From NCBI GenBank assembly GCA_023935145.1, contig CM043705.1:87082084-87146083 (forward strand): DNA of 64,000 nt, read 5' to 3'. Shown here piece after piece: positions 48,864-61,257 of this stretch (within the stretch, counting starts at the first letter, position 1; each line of letters begins with the position of its first letter). A program made the translations under genes and the position numbers. The DNA comes from Bretschneidera sinensis (Eukaryota > Streptophyta > Magnoliopsida > Brassicales > Akaniaceae). Under the pieces are notes generated by a model. That model saw only the letters and a list, made by a program, of their open reading frames with translations, made no database searches and had not been told where the DNA came from.

Positions 48864-50369
48864 AGAAGGTACTGTCCAGGCCGACCTGGGCCAAGATTCG
48901 GGCTCAGTTTTTTTTTAAAAGCCAGTTTCTAAGTGTAGACCAAGCCTCACAGGCCCAGATTGTATGGAGCCACTTCTTCCCAGACTTAGCCCATTTTCCC
49001 AACCAAGCCTGATGAAATCCTCTTGTAATCTTCTTCAACGACAATTGACATTCTTCTGTGTTCCTCTCTCAATCTCACCAAAATTACGGCAAACCGACGG
49101 CAAGCAGACCGACCACCGTGCCACAGAGGGCACGGCAGTAAGTTTTCTCTCTCTCTCTCTCTTATCTCTTCCTTTCTCAGTTTCTCTCGCTTTCCCTTCC
49201 TTGGTTCAAGTTTGCTATTTTTGCGGAGGCTTTAAAGTTTTTTTTGGGGGTTCTTTACAGAAAATTACAAGGAGGCTCAGAAAACAAAGCATCGGTTCTT
49301 GATTTTCTTAGATTTTGAGCTCTTCTTCAGATTCGCTTCAATTTTGTCCCTTTTTCAGGTATCTTTCTTTCTACTTTCTCTTTTCTCTATCTGCTGAAGA
49401 AAGTTGGAGATTTACACAAAAGAGAATTTTATCATATTCTTTTTTTGGGATACTTTTCTGTGGTGATCGGTGAATAATAGCCGTGTTTAGGATGTCTACG
49501 ATGTAATGCTGTGACTGTCGAGAACACATGCAAAAGATAGTTCAAGTAGAAATGTTCTAGAAGAGAATAAAGAAGAGATAGAGCCAATCTTATATCTCAA
49601 TTATCAGAACTTGGGGAATTTCATCTCATGTAATTGAAAGATAGTTGAAGTAAAAGCAGACCAAATTAAGAATTAATGCATCCCAACGTACCACAACCCC
49701 AAATAAATCTAACTAAGCCTACCTTCTTGTACCGTGTTCCATAGTAAAGGTAACTTTGGTGGGATGCCATTGGGTGGTAGGCTGGTAGCAGGTTCTATCC
49801 ATGATGAGGTGTGGGCTTGGAGCTGGTTGAGAGGTTCAAACAAATAGAGAAAGGTTTATTGCTTGATTTCCCTCTATATTTTTGGGTTATTTGGCATGAA
49901 AGGTATAGGAGAGCTTTTGATGGTAAGGAAAGACCTTTGGCCTCGTTAAGGATGGGTGGTTAAATACATTTGGGTTTTGGTTTTAGGGAAATTCTTTTGT
50001 AAATGATGAAGGCTTCATAGACTTAATTAAGATACTATCTTGTGGATAGTTTTTTTTTTTTTTTTGTAAGTGGGTGGCACAATGCATACTTTCCTTTATT
50101 TATAAAACAATGCCTCTTTTCTAAGAGAGAAAGTTGTAAATTAATGTTTATGATTGATAGGAACAATAACATGACTCATTGAAGTTTTAGTGGAACTCCG
50201 TGAAAGTTCATTAAACAGGATGATTTATGCACAGATCTTAAAAACAATTTACATATATATGGCTACAAATTTGAATATTTGTTCTTTGGTTTGCATTTCA
50301 TTGAGAGGTGAAAAATATGAATTTTGTTGTTGTTGCAGGGGTAATAAAGCTTGAAACTTTTGCTGGAAA
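48864..50369 (+). other. Promoter and 5' UTR region of the CMC2-like gene
   Basis: The stretch includes a CT-rich leader (49140-49215) and a probable 5' UTR intron. The donor TTTTTCAG/GTATC is at about 49359, and the acceptor TTGTTGCAG is just before 50340. A 112-codon frame at 48964-49302 overlaps the leader but has no family likeness. Confidence 0.5.
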
Positions 50370-51337
50370 ATGCATCCTCCGTTGACATTACACAGGCACC
50401 CAATGTGTGCTGAAGTGAGTTCTGCTTCCTGCCTTCGTTTGCATATTACTCGACACTAATAGAGTGCTCACTTTTTGACCTTGCTTCTTACTTTAGAAGT
50501 ATTTTCTTACTTCTTTTTTAGTTCTTTATTTTTAATTTTTATTTGTTGGAGATGTTGTCACTTGGCCCTTGACCTCTTGCACAAAGGTCATATGGGAAAC
50601 CCATCTTGGTCGAAGTAACAGTCTTTATCTACCTTTGCATGCACTTGTCAATGTAAATTTGATGGCCATTGTAAGTTCTTATTAAGATTTGTTAAATAAG
50701 ATTTGTAGAATTAATTTCTAGTAGTATTATTTATGGATGTGATTGATTACAATAAGATTTGTCAAACCAAACTTAAATACATGTGATAAAACCCAAGCTA
50801 CATAAGGCAAGAGGGAGGTATTTGTTGTTGAAGCTACTTGTCAAAAAAATAAATTGTTGAAGCTACTTATTACCAGTTGCAAGAGAAACCAACATGACTG
50901 CCATGTTTTCCTGACCCTTTAAAGGTGGCCTCAGGGATCTCTTTTTTTTGTTCATCTGATAATTTTGGCTGTCAGAATTGTTTTTTTAGAATTGAGTGTG
51001 TGAAGATTTCATGCAGATTATTGAAGAGTTCCAGAAATGTCATTTAGACCATCCGATTGCAAAATTCTTTGGCGAATGTACGGAACTCAAAGTAAAGCTT
51101 GATCGTTGTTTTCGGCAGGAGGTGAGATAAATCTTATGTGTCTCCCTTTTTTTTTGGTTTGGGGGGGGGGGGGGGGGGGGTTGGGATTTAATGACTTTGC
51201 AATAAGATCTTTCAGTATTTCTGCAGAAAGCTGTGAAGCGGAAGGCAAACTTCGAACAGAGTAAGAAACTGCAAGAAAGGCTTAAAGCTATAAGGAAGGA
51301 AACTGCAGGGAGAAGCCCTGAGGAGCAGAATGTGTAA
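50370..51337 (+). CDS. CMC2: CMC2-like twin CX9C mitochondrial protein
   Basis: Small intermembrane-space protein of the Cmc1/Cmc2 family, which in yeast and animals supports cytochrome c oxidase assembly. Three exons: 50370-50414, 51017-51121 and 51227-51337, with GT-AG introns; 261 nt, 86 aa. It starts MHPPLTLHRHPMCAE, highly characteristic of the family. Two CX9C motifs are seen: CAEIIEEFQKC across exons 1-2, and CTELKVKLDRC in exon 2. These are expected to form the disulfide-linked helical hairpin after import by the Mia40 route. The tail is Lys/Glu-rich (KAVKRKANFEQSKKLQERL). Length and motif spacing fit the family. Function in plants is inferred from the family. Intron 2 holds a pure G run just before exon 3. 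Confidence 0.95.
51161..51180 (+). repeat. Pure G run, 20 bases, in CMC2-like intron 2
   Basis: Follows a T run and TTTGGTTT. It lies 46 nt upstream of the exon 3 acceptor. A similar tract occurs at 52194-52217. Confidence 0.85.
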
Positions 51338-53344
51338 GCTTAATGCTGAGGTGGGAGATGATGCCTGAAACTCGTTAGATTAGAATTTAAACAGCATTTG
51401 CCCTAAAGTATACGATGTTTTCATGTGGTTGGGAATCATATACAAGCTCACTAGTTCCAGATGTCAAAGGAGTAGTTGAGATATGGACAAAGTCATCTCT
51501 AATTTAACACAGTGTTCATCTGTTTTAATTTTTATTATAGTTTCTAAGAATGGTTTTCTGCCTAATAATTGTTTATTTATTGTGGGAAAAGTCCTACATT
51601 CTTCACATATTGTTTATTTGTTCCCTTTAGGCCTTTATTATGTACGGGGATAAATGGATATGTTGAAGAATTAGGTTCTCTAAGTTTTGAATAAATTGAA
51701 GTACACATATGATGTCTCCCACTTCTTTTGAGAAATTTTTTATGCTCTCTTGTACACTGAAATTGCAGTTTGATTTGCTAAGAATATTGCTTTTTATGGT
51801 GTCCTCTGGTTAGATTTGTCAAATTGACAATGACAGTCTTTAGTGCTATGATTGGTAGAGAGAAAAGTAGGAGGAAGGAAGAGGGAGAGGAAAGAAGAGT
51901 GAGTGAAGAGCACTTTTTTATCATTTGGTAAGAGAGAAGAGTGAGAGGAAAGAAAGGTGGGATGATTGATGTATTATTCCCACATGTACAAATTACAATT
52001 TTTCCAAATTGGATGATTATGAAGTGAAAAGCTAAATAAATTAAATTTTGTCATTTTCCCCTCATGTTTTCATCATTTTTATTAAACGCATGATGGTTCT
52101 TATTTTTCCATCCTCTTCTTCGTATGTACTCCTCTTACTTTTCTTCTCTACTGAAGGTCAGAGTTCCAAGTGGTTGGTTTTTTTTATTTTTTTGGTGGGG
52201 GGAGGGGGGGGGGGGGGTTTGAGGATTTTTATTTTCTTTTATGAAGGGTTCCACCAAAGATATTGTAACTCAATGTGGTCATTTCCTCATTTGGTTGCAG
52301 AAAGCAGCAATTACTGTTGGCATGAAAGGAAGTAAGGTGCAGTTTCAATTGGCTCCATTATCAGATTGATGATATGTTTTCCTCATTTGTAACACCTGGA
52401 TGCCTATTTTTTTGATGTAAAATATCTTATATTCTTATGCATTGTTGCCTCTGCATGTCTGATGGAGGTGAAAAATGTTCTCTATTGCTTTGTTATCCTT
52501 AATAGCTACCATCATCTCTGCCTTATTTCTGCAGGAGGAAACATATATAAGAAGGTATTTATGTTCTCAATGTCTTGATAATAAGATATCAGTACAAGTT
52601 GCAAAAATATATTTCTGGTTTGTAATGGGTAATGCCTAAATCCACGCATGCACCAAAAGGCTGGGGCCAGGGCAAAATTTGCCCTTTAATGATTGAAAGA
52701 CGAAACAAAAATAATAAAATGACAAAAGATGCGGCGGCTCTAGCATTTTGTTACGTGGGTTTAGGCCTTCCCTTTGTAATGTGAGTTTTACTAGTTTCAC
52801 AACATTGGCTAACTTGAAGTCACCAGACAGTTTGGAATCTAAGGATGGATGGATCCTTCTATGACAAATCCATGTGATTTTAAAATTTTCAGGACCTTGA
52901 TCACATTTAAGAGTAAAACGACAGCTAAAAACAGATGAAAAGTAGCTTTCAAATTGTCATACATATCATCAATGAGTGATCGAATAGCTCCAAATATACA
53001 GCTCAATAATTCATCAAAGCAAATGCTCTCTGTCGATGACACGTTCAGAATCCCATCTTCTCTATTTGAAAATGATTTTAAGTCATAGCAACCATAATAA
53101 AATATTTTATCAGGCTATTTAATTCTAGATTGTAAGTAACATTGTTATCTCGCCGCATCACGACAGTAATTTATTTTATAATTATTGATTTTTCTTTCTA
53201 TTTGTTTATGCTTTATCATAACTCAACCTTATCAATAATACAGTCATCATCTCACTTATTCTCTGTATGCATGCATGTATTTCTCATTACTCTGCCCATA
53301 AATTAAGTGTGATTTTTTGGGCTTAATCTTTTGGCAAGCAAAGC
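51338..53344. other. Spacer between CMC2-like gene and WAT1-related copy 2
   Basis: 3' UTR of the CMC2-like gene, then spacer. Near 51850-51960 it has a purine-rich patch of GAGAGGAAAGAAG-type words, and at 52194-52217 a second long G run after a T run. An acceptor-like GGTTGCAG followed by a short Lys-rich frame (52302-52370) could be an alternative last exon of the CMC2-like gene, but this is only a hint. No other gene seen. Confidence 0.5.
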
Positions 53345-55440
53345 ATGGGTTTGATGGATGGTTACAAGCCTGCATTTGCTATGATTGGTTTACAATTCAC
53401 TTATGCAGGAGTTGCTCTCTTTACTAGAGCTGCTCTCCTTGAAGGACTGAGTCCCAGAATCTTTGTAGTCTATAGGCAGGGCATAGCAACTTTGGTCATA
53501 GCACCTATAGCTTATTGCTCAAGGAGGTAACTATTCCATATCTCTCTCTAGAAATTCTTGTTTGGCGTCGATCCAAGACTAATTTATTGGACCAAACCAT
53601 GCACTCAAAAAGAAACACGTCTCAATCACAGTTCAAAAAAAAAGTTAGTATGGAAGTTGTGAACTTTCGTATAGTTGCCACTGAAGCTTATTCTGATTCA
53701 GGATTGAAATCTTGAATTTGTTCCGAACGGAAACGATTCTCTACCTTTGCAATCTATCTTGTTAATATTGTTGATAGTGGATTTAGAAGCCAACTTATTA
53801 ATGGTTGAAAATCAAGTGTTGGATTCAATGAGGTGGCTTTAAAATCCAATATCTATCTATCTATCTATCTCATGCTTTAATTTGTTGGTAGGAGAAATCC
53901 CTCCAAGTCTTCTTTGGGGTTAAAGAGCTTTGGTTGGATCTTTTTGTCATCCCTTATTGGGTAATTATCTCTGTAAAATGCATATCCTCATTTAAGTTGA
54001 ATTGGATATTGTGATTTACTAAAATTTTGTAAAAAAATTTCAACTGGCAGCGTAACGGCAAATCAGAATGCATATTTTGAGGGCCTATACTTATCCTCTT
54101 CAACAATGGCAAGTGCAGTGACTAATATGATTCCTGCACTCACCTTTGTAATGGCTACTATCTGTGGGTAAATTACAAAAATCTCAGTTCTGCTAATTAA
54201 GTTAAGATCTTATTGAAATCTTGGATTATGGAGCATGGGTCACTTAAAATTTGGTTGCCTTGGAAAATTATTTTTTGGATGAGTGACTCTGCCCAAATTT
54301 TCAATTTCTCCACTTTGTTTCTTTCTCATTTCTGTTGTACAAGGTTTTACATAGTATTTTTTACTTCTTGATTAGATTGGAGAAAGTTAATTTCAGAAGC
54401 ATTAGAAGTATTGCGAAGATACTAGGAACAGTGTTCTGTGTTAGTGGAGCAATTTCCATGGTTTTGCTCAAAGGACCAAAACTATTACACACAGAACTCC
54501 TACCACCAAAGTCTTTGTTCAGTCCAGGAGGTGATCACGACTGGTTGATGGGTTGTCTACTTTTGCTTGGAAGCAGTTTGTTCTGGTCATTTTGGATGAT
54601 TGTGCAGGTAAATTTAATTTGCCACCTAAATTCTTGCACATGCTTCATTGAATATTTTATATCTAAAATTCTGCTTTCATTTTCAAACAGGTTCCAATTT
54701 CAGCTAGTTGTCCTGATCACTTGTATTCCTCTGCCTGGATGTGTTTCTTGGCGACGTTACAATCTGCAACAATTGCTCTTATTGCTGAGAAAGAACTAGG
54801 AGCTTGGAATCTTTATTCAGTTCTGGAATTTTCTTGTTGTTTATTTACTGTAAGCAAATAATTCTCTGTTACAATTTCAGATCATGATCATTATAGCTAG
54901 CGAGATTTTTTTTCTTCCTGATTTAAGCTACTGAGATTATAATCAACTGGTCCTTTTTTATAAAAAAACCAGGGAATAGCTTTGGCAGTGTCCTTTTTTG
55001 TTCAAGCCTGGTGTATTTCACAAAGAGGTCCTCTTTTCTCTGCAATGTTCAATCCTCTTTGCACAGTTATTGTTACAATCTTTGCAGCTTTATTTATGCA
55101 TGAAGATACATATATCGGAAGGTATTTATGTTCTTAATTTCTTCATTATAAGATATTTCTCTTGTAACAATTTATTATGTGAGTAGCTGTTGAATCTGAT
55201 ATATATATATATTTTGTTTAATTCAGCTTGGTTGGTGCTTTGTGTGTGATAATTGGTTTGTATGTTGTGCTGTGGGGTAAAGCCAAAGACCTTGAAGAGA
55301 TCAAACAAGAAACGGTTCCACAGTTAATTAATGATCAGACAAGGATTGTGGAAGTTTTGATAGATGGTTCCTCAGATAAGAAAAGCTGCAAAACTGATCT
55401 GGAAGAACCGCTTCTATCTGAGAAATCAACTAAGGTTTAA
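53345..55440 (+). CDS. WAT1-related (EamA/UMAMIT) transporter, copy 2
   Basis: Tandem paralogue of the gene at 45167, transporter of unknown substrate. Seven exons: 53345-53526, 53892-53960, 54051-54167, 54376-54607, 54691-54849, 54973-55121, 55227-55440; GT-AG introns; 1122 nt, 373 aa. Landmarks are YKPAFAMIGLQF, VVYRQGIATLVIAPIAYCS, NAYFEGLYLSSS, QAWCISQRGPLFSAMFNPL, LYVVLWGKAKD and the tail LEEPLLSEKS. The first exon ends three bases later than in copy 1 (donor after AAGGAG), adding an Arg. The exon 2 acceptor chosen keeps the 69-nt size seen in copy 1; an acceptor three bases later is possible. Intron 1 carries a CTAT microsatellite at 53847-53871. No defects seen. Confidence 0.93.
53847..53871 (+). 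repeat. CTAT tetranucleotide microsatellite
   Basis: About five to six uninterrupted units in intron 1 of WAT1-related copy 2. Confidence 0.8.
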
Positions 55441-55979
55441 TAACTGTTTTTTTTTTAGAATCTAATGTCATGATCTTGGTTAATTAGACTGAACCAAAAT
55501 TGAAGACATGACATAGAGAGTTTAATACAACTTGTAAGATTTCATTTCTTTTCAAAAGTTGGTTAATGTGCAAGACAATTTGATTAATTTTTTTTTTACA
55601 AATTGTGCCAACAATTCCAGCTTGTTGAGAGCTTTAAATACCACATGCCCACATGGTAGTGGGAGGCTCTGATATTATTTATAATACTACAAACATCTCA
55701 CTTAGAATTATTAGTTCAAGTTATTTTTGGAATCATGGAGCCTTACATATATTGTAGGACTAGTTAAATGGCCATCGATGCACAGACTAGTTAAATGGCC
55801 ATCATGGAACCTTACATATATTGATGAAACCCAATGTTTGATTGCATACTGTGTTAGGATTAGGTTCAAAATTTGATTAAGTGATATAGAAGACTCGATT
55901 AAAACAGGAAAGTTTTGATCATGTGGAGATGAACCCAACTCAATGACAATTTGATCGGTATTGAGATTTTCTTCACAGA
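55441..55979. other. Spacer after WAT1-related copy 2
   Basis: 3' flank of copy 2. It has two nearly identical short words around 55735-55825 (CATGGAGCCTTACATATATTG and GACTAGTTAAATGGCCATC each twice in variant form). Exons 1 and 2 of the third WAT1-related copy should lie here, but I find no trace. Confidence 0.5.
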
Positions 55980-57281
55980 TAGCAAGTGCAATGATTAATC
56001 TGATCCCTGGAATTACTTTTGCAATGGCTACAATTTTTGGGTAAAATTCTGAAAAATCAATTCTTTTTAGACCCATTTTTAGAAAACCAGACCATTGAAA
56101 ACTCTAATGTGAACAAGAAGAAACTGGTTGAGAAGGCTTTGCTACTCACTTCTCTTTCTCATTATTGAGGCATTTAAATGATTTCATCTTCAAAATGAAT
56201 AGATTGGAAAAAGTTAATATCAAGAGCTTGAGAAGTATTGCAAAAATAGTAGGGACAATCATATGTGTCAGTGGAGCCATCTGCATGGCATTGAACAATG
56301 GCCCAAAGCTACTGAGCTCAGAATTTCTACCTACAAAATCTTCTGTCAGCTTGGGAGGTGAGAATTGGTTGCTGGGTTGTCTTTTTTCTTTGGAAGCAGT
56401 TTTAGCTGGTCGATTTGGCTGACTCTGCAGGTATTTTACTCTCAAAATTCTCTTTCATATTTATGATATTTTGATCATCACTTGGTGTCGATCTGTTTCA
56501 ATTTCAAGCAGGTCCCGTTATTAGCAAGTTGTCCTGATCACATACTTTCAACCAGTTGGATGTGTTTTTAGGGGCACATTACAGCCGGCAATCTTTGCGC
56601 TTTTCTTGGAGAAAGACCTCAAAGTAATCAAACTTCATTAAAGTTTTCAGTATGCTGCCTATTTCTTTGAAGTATGTATTTGATTCTTTAATTATGAAAT
56701 TAAAGTTGCATACATAATATTTTAGAAACAAAATTTACATTTATTTCTCCATCTGAATGGTTCTAATTAAAGAAAATTTATACTAATGAACAGGGAACTG
56801 TATCTGCAATTTCCTTTCTTGCTCAAGCCTGGTGCATTTCACAGAGAGGTCCTCTCTTCTCTGCAATGTTTAATCCTCTCGGCACTGTTATTGTAACTGC
56901 CTGCTATCTTTTTGCATGAAGAGGTTTAAATGGGCAGGTAATAAATACATTCTTATATCTCTGTGACTACGTTTTATATTTGACTATTTTGACTAAGGTT
57001 ACGTTCGGTAACATTGAATCGAGGCATTGGAAATTAAATTCGATAGAAACAAAAGTTTCTTTCTTACAAATATATTGTTGAGAAAAGCCAAAATTTCACC
57101 TAAGTCCATTAATCGAAGTTTCAACTCCATGCTATAAAACACTATAATTCTTTCAATTTTATTCTACCAAACAAACACATTAATTGATTTCTCTCACTTT
57201 TCAAGTCCATTAATCGAAGATGTTGCAAGTCAGATTGATTTGGAACAGCCACTTCTGCTTGATAAGTTAGGCAGTGCCTGA
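55980..57281 (+). pseudogene. WAT1-related transporter, copy 3, decayed
   Basis: Third tandem copy in ruins. Recognisable pieces: the 3' half of exon 3 (55980-56040, still followed by GT), exon 4 (56203-56430), exon 5 (from 56512), exon 6 (56794-56938) and the last part of exon 7 (57219-57281). Exons 1-2 are gone. Exon 4 has a one-base deletion near the GSSFLW-equivalent. Exon 5 has a frameshift near the MCF codons and loses its end. Exon 6 has a frameshift near its end. Exon 7 lacks most of LYVVLWGKAKD. A 17-bp repeat (AAGTCCATTAATCGAAG) at 57102-57118 and 57203-57219 brackets the break in exon 7, suggesting an insertion. Confidence 0.88.
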
Positions 57282-57530
57282 GAGAGTTCGATGCACTTGA
57301 AATGACTAAAAATGTTTTTGACATCTTGTGCTTCTTGTAAAGATTTATCATCCCACAAGATGTCTGAGTTATGTTTATATGACACAACCAAAGTGATTAC
57401 AGAATCAATTTTTTTTTAATTAAGCACATTCTACTTTGCATACATTAATCCAAAATATAGCAGAATGTGAATGGCAAAAAACAACCCAAAATATGGCAGA
57501 ATGAGAATTGAAAAAATTAAGCATAATAAT
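57282..57530. other. Short spacer between converging genes
   Basis: 3' flanks of the decayed WAT1 copy (plus) and the AVT1-type gene (minus). Nothing else seen. Confidence 0.5.
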
Positions 57531-60006
57531 TTAAGCCTTAATATTCTTTACAGTTTGAACAACAGAAGAATAAGTACCTACCACACCAACAAAAACAGCC
57601 ATTAACATTATCACCAAAATACTAGCTAACTCAATTCCCCGCTTCCTGTAAACTTCAAAGATCTTCAAGTAGAAGACACAGGGGAGCAAGAAGGAAACAC
57701 AAACGATGAAAATCGCGCCACTCAAAGTCGTAACGGATTGAAAAGATGGGAATACAACAGCTAAAAACACAGTGCTAATCAGTAAAGACATTTTGATGAA
57801 TATACTTGTGATTTTACTCTCTTGGTATCTTGCAGGCAACCGGCTTTCAATTGCAGCAGCAATTGGCATTACTGTTAATGCATATTTAGCAATTGGCCCT
57901 GCCAATATAGTGTATATTGCTACCTTGGAGCTAAGCTTTTCAGTGGGAAGATTTAATGTTACTTGTGATTGAACATTCTGTCCATATATAAGGTATCCCA
58001 ATATAGCCATGGACAAATAGGTGATTGTGCAGATAACAAAACTTAGCAGTAAAACCTGCAACCGGAAAACCAAGAAGGATATTAGTGAAAACTGAAAAAC
58101 AATCCAAAAACTGTTTCCTGTTTTCGGTTTTTTTTTTTTTTTTTTTTGTTTTCGTTTTCGGAAACATTGTTTAAAAAAACAGAAACCAATCCAAGCATAC
58201 CCATGTTAATAATTTTGTAAAAGATTCTAATTTTTTTTTACTGATGTAAATTAAAATAGTGAGATTGAGAATTGAAAATTATGAGTCGTCCTCCATTGTT
58301 AATCATATATAAGTAATCTAGCAAATGCTCCAAAAAAATTACCTTGGGAAAACTGAAAAAACAACCCAAAAACTATTTCTTGTTTTCGTTTTTGAAAACA
58401 GAATGCAAATCTAAACATGCCCGAGTTAGTAATTTTGTAAAAGATTCTAGAAATCCTTATGGTGAACAACAGAAGTGGAGTATTTGTGTTGAGTGATGTA
58501 AAATAGTGAGATTAAGTACTGAGGAATGAGGATTATGAGAAATTCTCCATTTTTTTTTGATAAGTCGAGACATTCTCCATTATTAATTTCTAACTTAACC
58601 TAGCAAATTCAACAGAAAATTACCTTGGGAAATTGATTTTTCTTCCTCATGGATTTGTAAATAGGTGGGAACATGGCATGAGCACCATAGCAGAAAGTAT
58701 ACAAACTAAGCGCGGTAGGCATCCCATTCAAATCAATCAGTCTTCCTTTTCCATGGAATCCAATCCCTTTTGTCGCGCCAACACAGAAAACACAAACAAC
58801 AATAACAAGAGAGGAGAGGACTCCACCAGCCGAAACATAAGACAAAGCACCCAAATCATTTACCCACATAGAAGGTAATATCAAGACACCTGAAAGGATT
58901 ACAAAAGAATGTCTCCCATCAATAGTGAGGCTTCCAAGCTTCAGGGAAAAATGAGGGGAGAGCTTGTGTAGATTGTCTCCTTCCAATATCAAAAGGCCTG
59001 TAGCAACAAAGTAGAGCTCTAAGCAGGTGAAAAGAGTGGCTAAAACTCTTCCCTTTCGACCGAAAGCATGACCAGCAATGTCAATGTAGCTTGTGATTTC
59101 TGGGTCTGTATCCATGCATCGGCGTATTAAGAATGCAGTAAAGCAGGCTGCAGCCGCAATTAAAAGGAGGATGATCAAGCTTAACCAGCCTCCTGATGAG
59201 AGTGCATATGGGATTGATAGAATGCCAATGCCTGAAAAGCAAACACAGCAATCTCTTTAAAAGCTTATAATAAAAAAAAGAGAGGCTTGTTAGTTTGAGA
59301 GTTCTATTTGACAGTGAAATAATACATTTTCTTAGTGCGTTTACCATGAGATAAAAATATAAGGAAAAACAAAGGGAGAGGATGGAAAGGAAAAATTGAT
59401 TTGACTTTTTTGCTTCTTGTTTTGACAGAGAGGAAGAAAAATTAAAAGATGAGAAAATAATTATCTCTTTATTTTGTTGGAGTGAAAAAATAGGAAAAAA
59501 GAAAATACAAATAATGTGAAGTATTAGATAGAGATAAATTGGTAAAATGTCAATTTTATATCTCATTTTTTAATCTCCAATCTTTTTAAGTGGAATATGA
59601 TTAGTAAAACGTCAATTGTTTTCTTAATAAATAAAAAAGTGCGTTTCTTTCTCATTTTTCTCTCTTAATAAATACACCCGAAAAGTTTTCAAAATCAATT
59701 GCTGGATCAACAGCAGAAAGATCATAGATGCAATCTACTTTTTCTTTCTTGTCACATAGTAAATCAACTAATCATTTGTATGATCTGTTATTGCAATTTT
59801 ATACTTTCAAACAGAAAAATCTAACATGTCACTAAAAAGTTCTGTTCACTCTTGAATCTCTAATAAAACTGAAAGAGAACTATTTTGAGAAGTGCAATGG
59901 AAATAAGAAGACAGAGAGGATGATAAGTACCAGAAAGGGCATTTATGCCATTAATGCAGGTCTTGAGGAAGCTAACTTCTTCCTTTCCATCAGATGTAAC
60001 ATCCAT
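57531..60006 (-). CDS. AVT1-type vacuolar amino acid transporter
   Basis: Member of the amino acid/auxin permease superfamily, AVT1 group, which moves neutral amino acids across the vacuolar membrane; direction and substrate are not shown here. Three exons: 59931-60006, 58624-59231, 57531-58055; GT-AG introns; 1209 nt, 402 aa. It begins MDVTSDGKEEVSFLKTCING, followed by the family signature GIGILSIPYALSSGGWLSL. It has about 11 membrane segments, including IILLLIAAAACFTAFLI, VILSGVLILPSMWV and YTFCYGAHAMFPPIYKSMR. The C part has YLIYGQ, a polar loop PARYQESK and final helices. It lacks the long N-terminal extension of larger AVT1 members, so it matches the short AVT1 subgroup. Intron 2 contains a tandem duplication with a copied splice donor. 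No defects seen. Confidence 0.93.
58091..58620 (-). repeat. About 260-bp tandem duplication in AVT1-type intron 2
   Basis: Two diverged units start at about 58091 and 58351. Each has an AACTGAAAAA start, CCAAAAACT, TTGTTTTCG, a GTAATTTTGTAAAAGATTCT-like run, a TAGTGAGATT word and an end near ATTACCTTGGGAAA. The second unit abuts the exon 2 donor, and the first carries a copy of that donor (58341-58348). Confidence 0.75.
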
Positions 60007-61257
60007 AGCTCCCTAGCTCTGTCTCCTTTAGAATATTGAATAACAAGAGGGGAGATTAATAAGCAAAGATGAGCAGGAGAAGATGACCGATTCCAATAAC
60101 TGACTGTGCTATGCCTATGATTTTGGAGGATTCACCATTTGTTAATACTAATTCGATGAAATTAATTATTCTCATTTATTTCGATTGATCTAATTAACTG
60201 AATTAGCTAATTCAATCGGATTTTGTGGAACCAAACCAGGAATCATGGTTACTTAATTCGCGCTATTTAAGGTGTTTCAAATTTTATGGGCCACATCATC
60301 TTTAATTAGGGAAGTAGTCTTCAATTTTAAAGCCTAATTGAGCTCTCTGTATATACACAATTAGTCCATTAGTATTGCTATTGTGTTTTAGTTTTTATTT
60401 TTACACTTATTAATATTTTTTTGTACAAAAATATGTACATATTTAATATTTATATAATATATAATAAAAAAATTGATATAATATGGTTGCTCTCAACACA
60501 TTTTATTCCTTACATTTATAAAAAAAAAACCTATGCTTTCGCTCCTGCCTATTTACAGTTTTGAAAAAACGTTCTATGCTTTCATTAGATTTTCAGAAAA
60601 ATAAGATTTGTTTTCAACTTCTGTTTTTTTTGCACTTTTAAATTTAATAAAACTTTTTTTTTTAATTTTACTAAAACCAATAAAAATTTATTTCCTGAAT
60701 TTAACATGTTTTCATTTTCATTTTTAAAAAATGTGTTTTTTGTTTTCATCCTCCAAAAGTATTTTTACTCTCATATTACTTCTAAAAAGGAAAATTAAAA
60801 GTCATGTTTAACATATTAGTGTTACTTATATATTTATTATTTTTGAGTAAAGGGTGATTGGTGTTACTTATATATTTATTTCTTTTTGAGTAAAGGGTGA
60901 TTGGTTTCAAACTTTGCTCCTTGACAAAGATTTTAACATGACTTACCACTGTACCAAAGTCGGAAGTACTTAGTGTTACTTAAATTTTTATGTTTTCAAA
61001 CTGGACCAAATAACTTTTTAAAATATGTAAAAGCAACCTTAAAGGTCTATTCAAACCACTAGTTTAGATTTTGATCTCCACTTTCAGAAATGTCCAAAAT
61101 GTGGATGGAAAATTATGGGTCAGAAATAATACAAACTAAATTAACAGAATTTTTTTTATAAGAGCATCTCCTGTTTACAGACGTGGCTGATTCTCAACAA
61201 ATGATTGCATAGCAAAGAGACCACGAAAACCAGAAAGGGAAGGAATATAATCGTCAC
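60007..61257. other. Spacer between AVT1-type gene and tetraspanin
   Basis: 5' flank of the AVT1-type gene and 3' flank of the tetraspanin gene. It contains a 42-bp tandem duplication at 60819-60903 beginning GTGTTACTTATATATTTATT. No gene seen. Confidence 0.5.

Noticed and set aside
48964..49302. 112-codon frame upstream of the CMC2-like gene
   Set aside because: It lies in the CT-rich leader and 5' UTR region, with no recognisable domain. At most it is an upstream frame.
52302..52370. Exon-like segment after GGTTGCAG with a short Lys-rich frame
   Set aside because: It could be an alternative last exon of the CMC2-like gene, but the conserved exon 3 at 51227-51337 already completes the family-length protein.
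52839..53042. 67-codon minus-strand frame near WAT1-related copy 2
   Set aside because: No family likeness and no splice partners or promoter were found.
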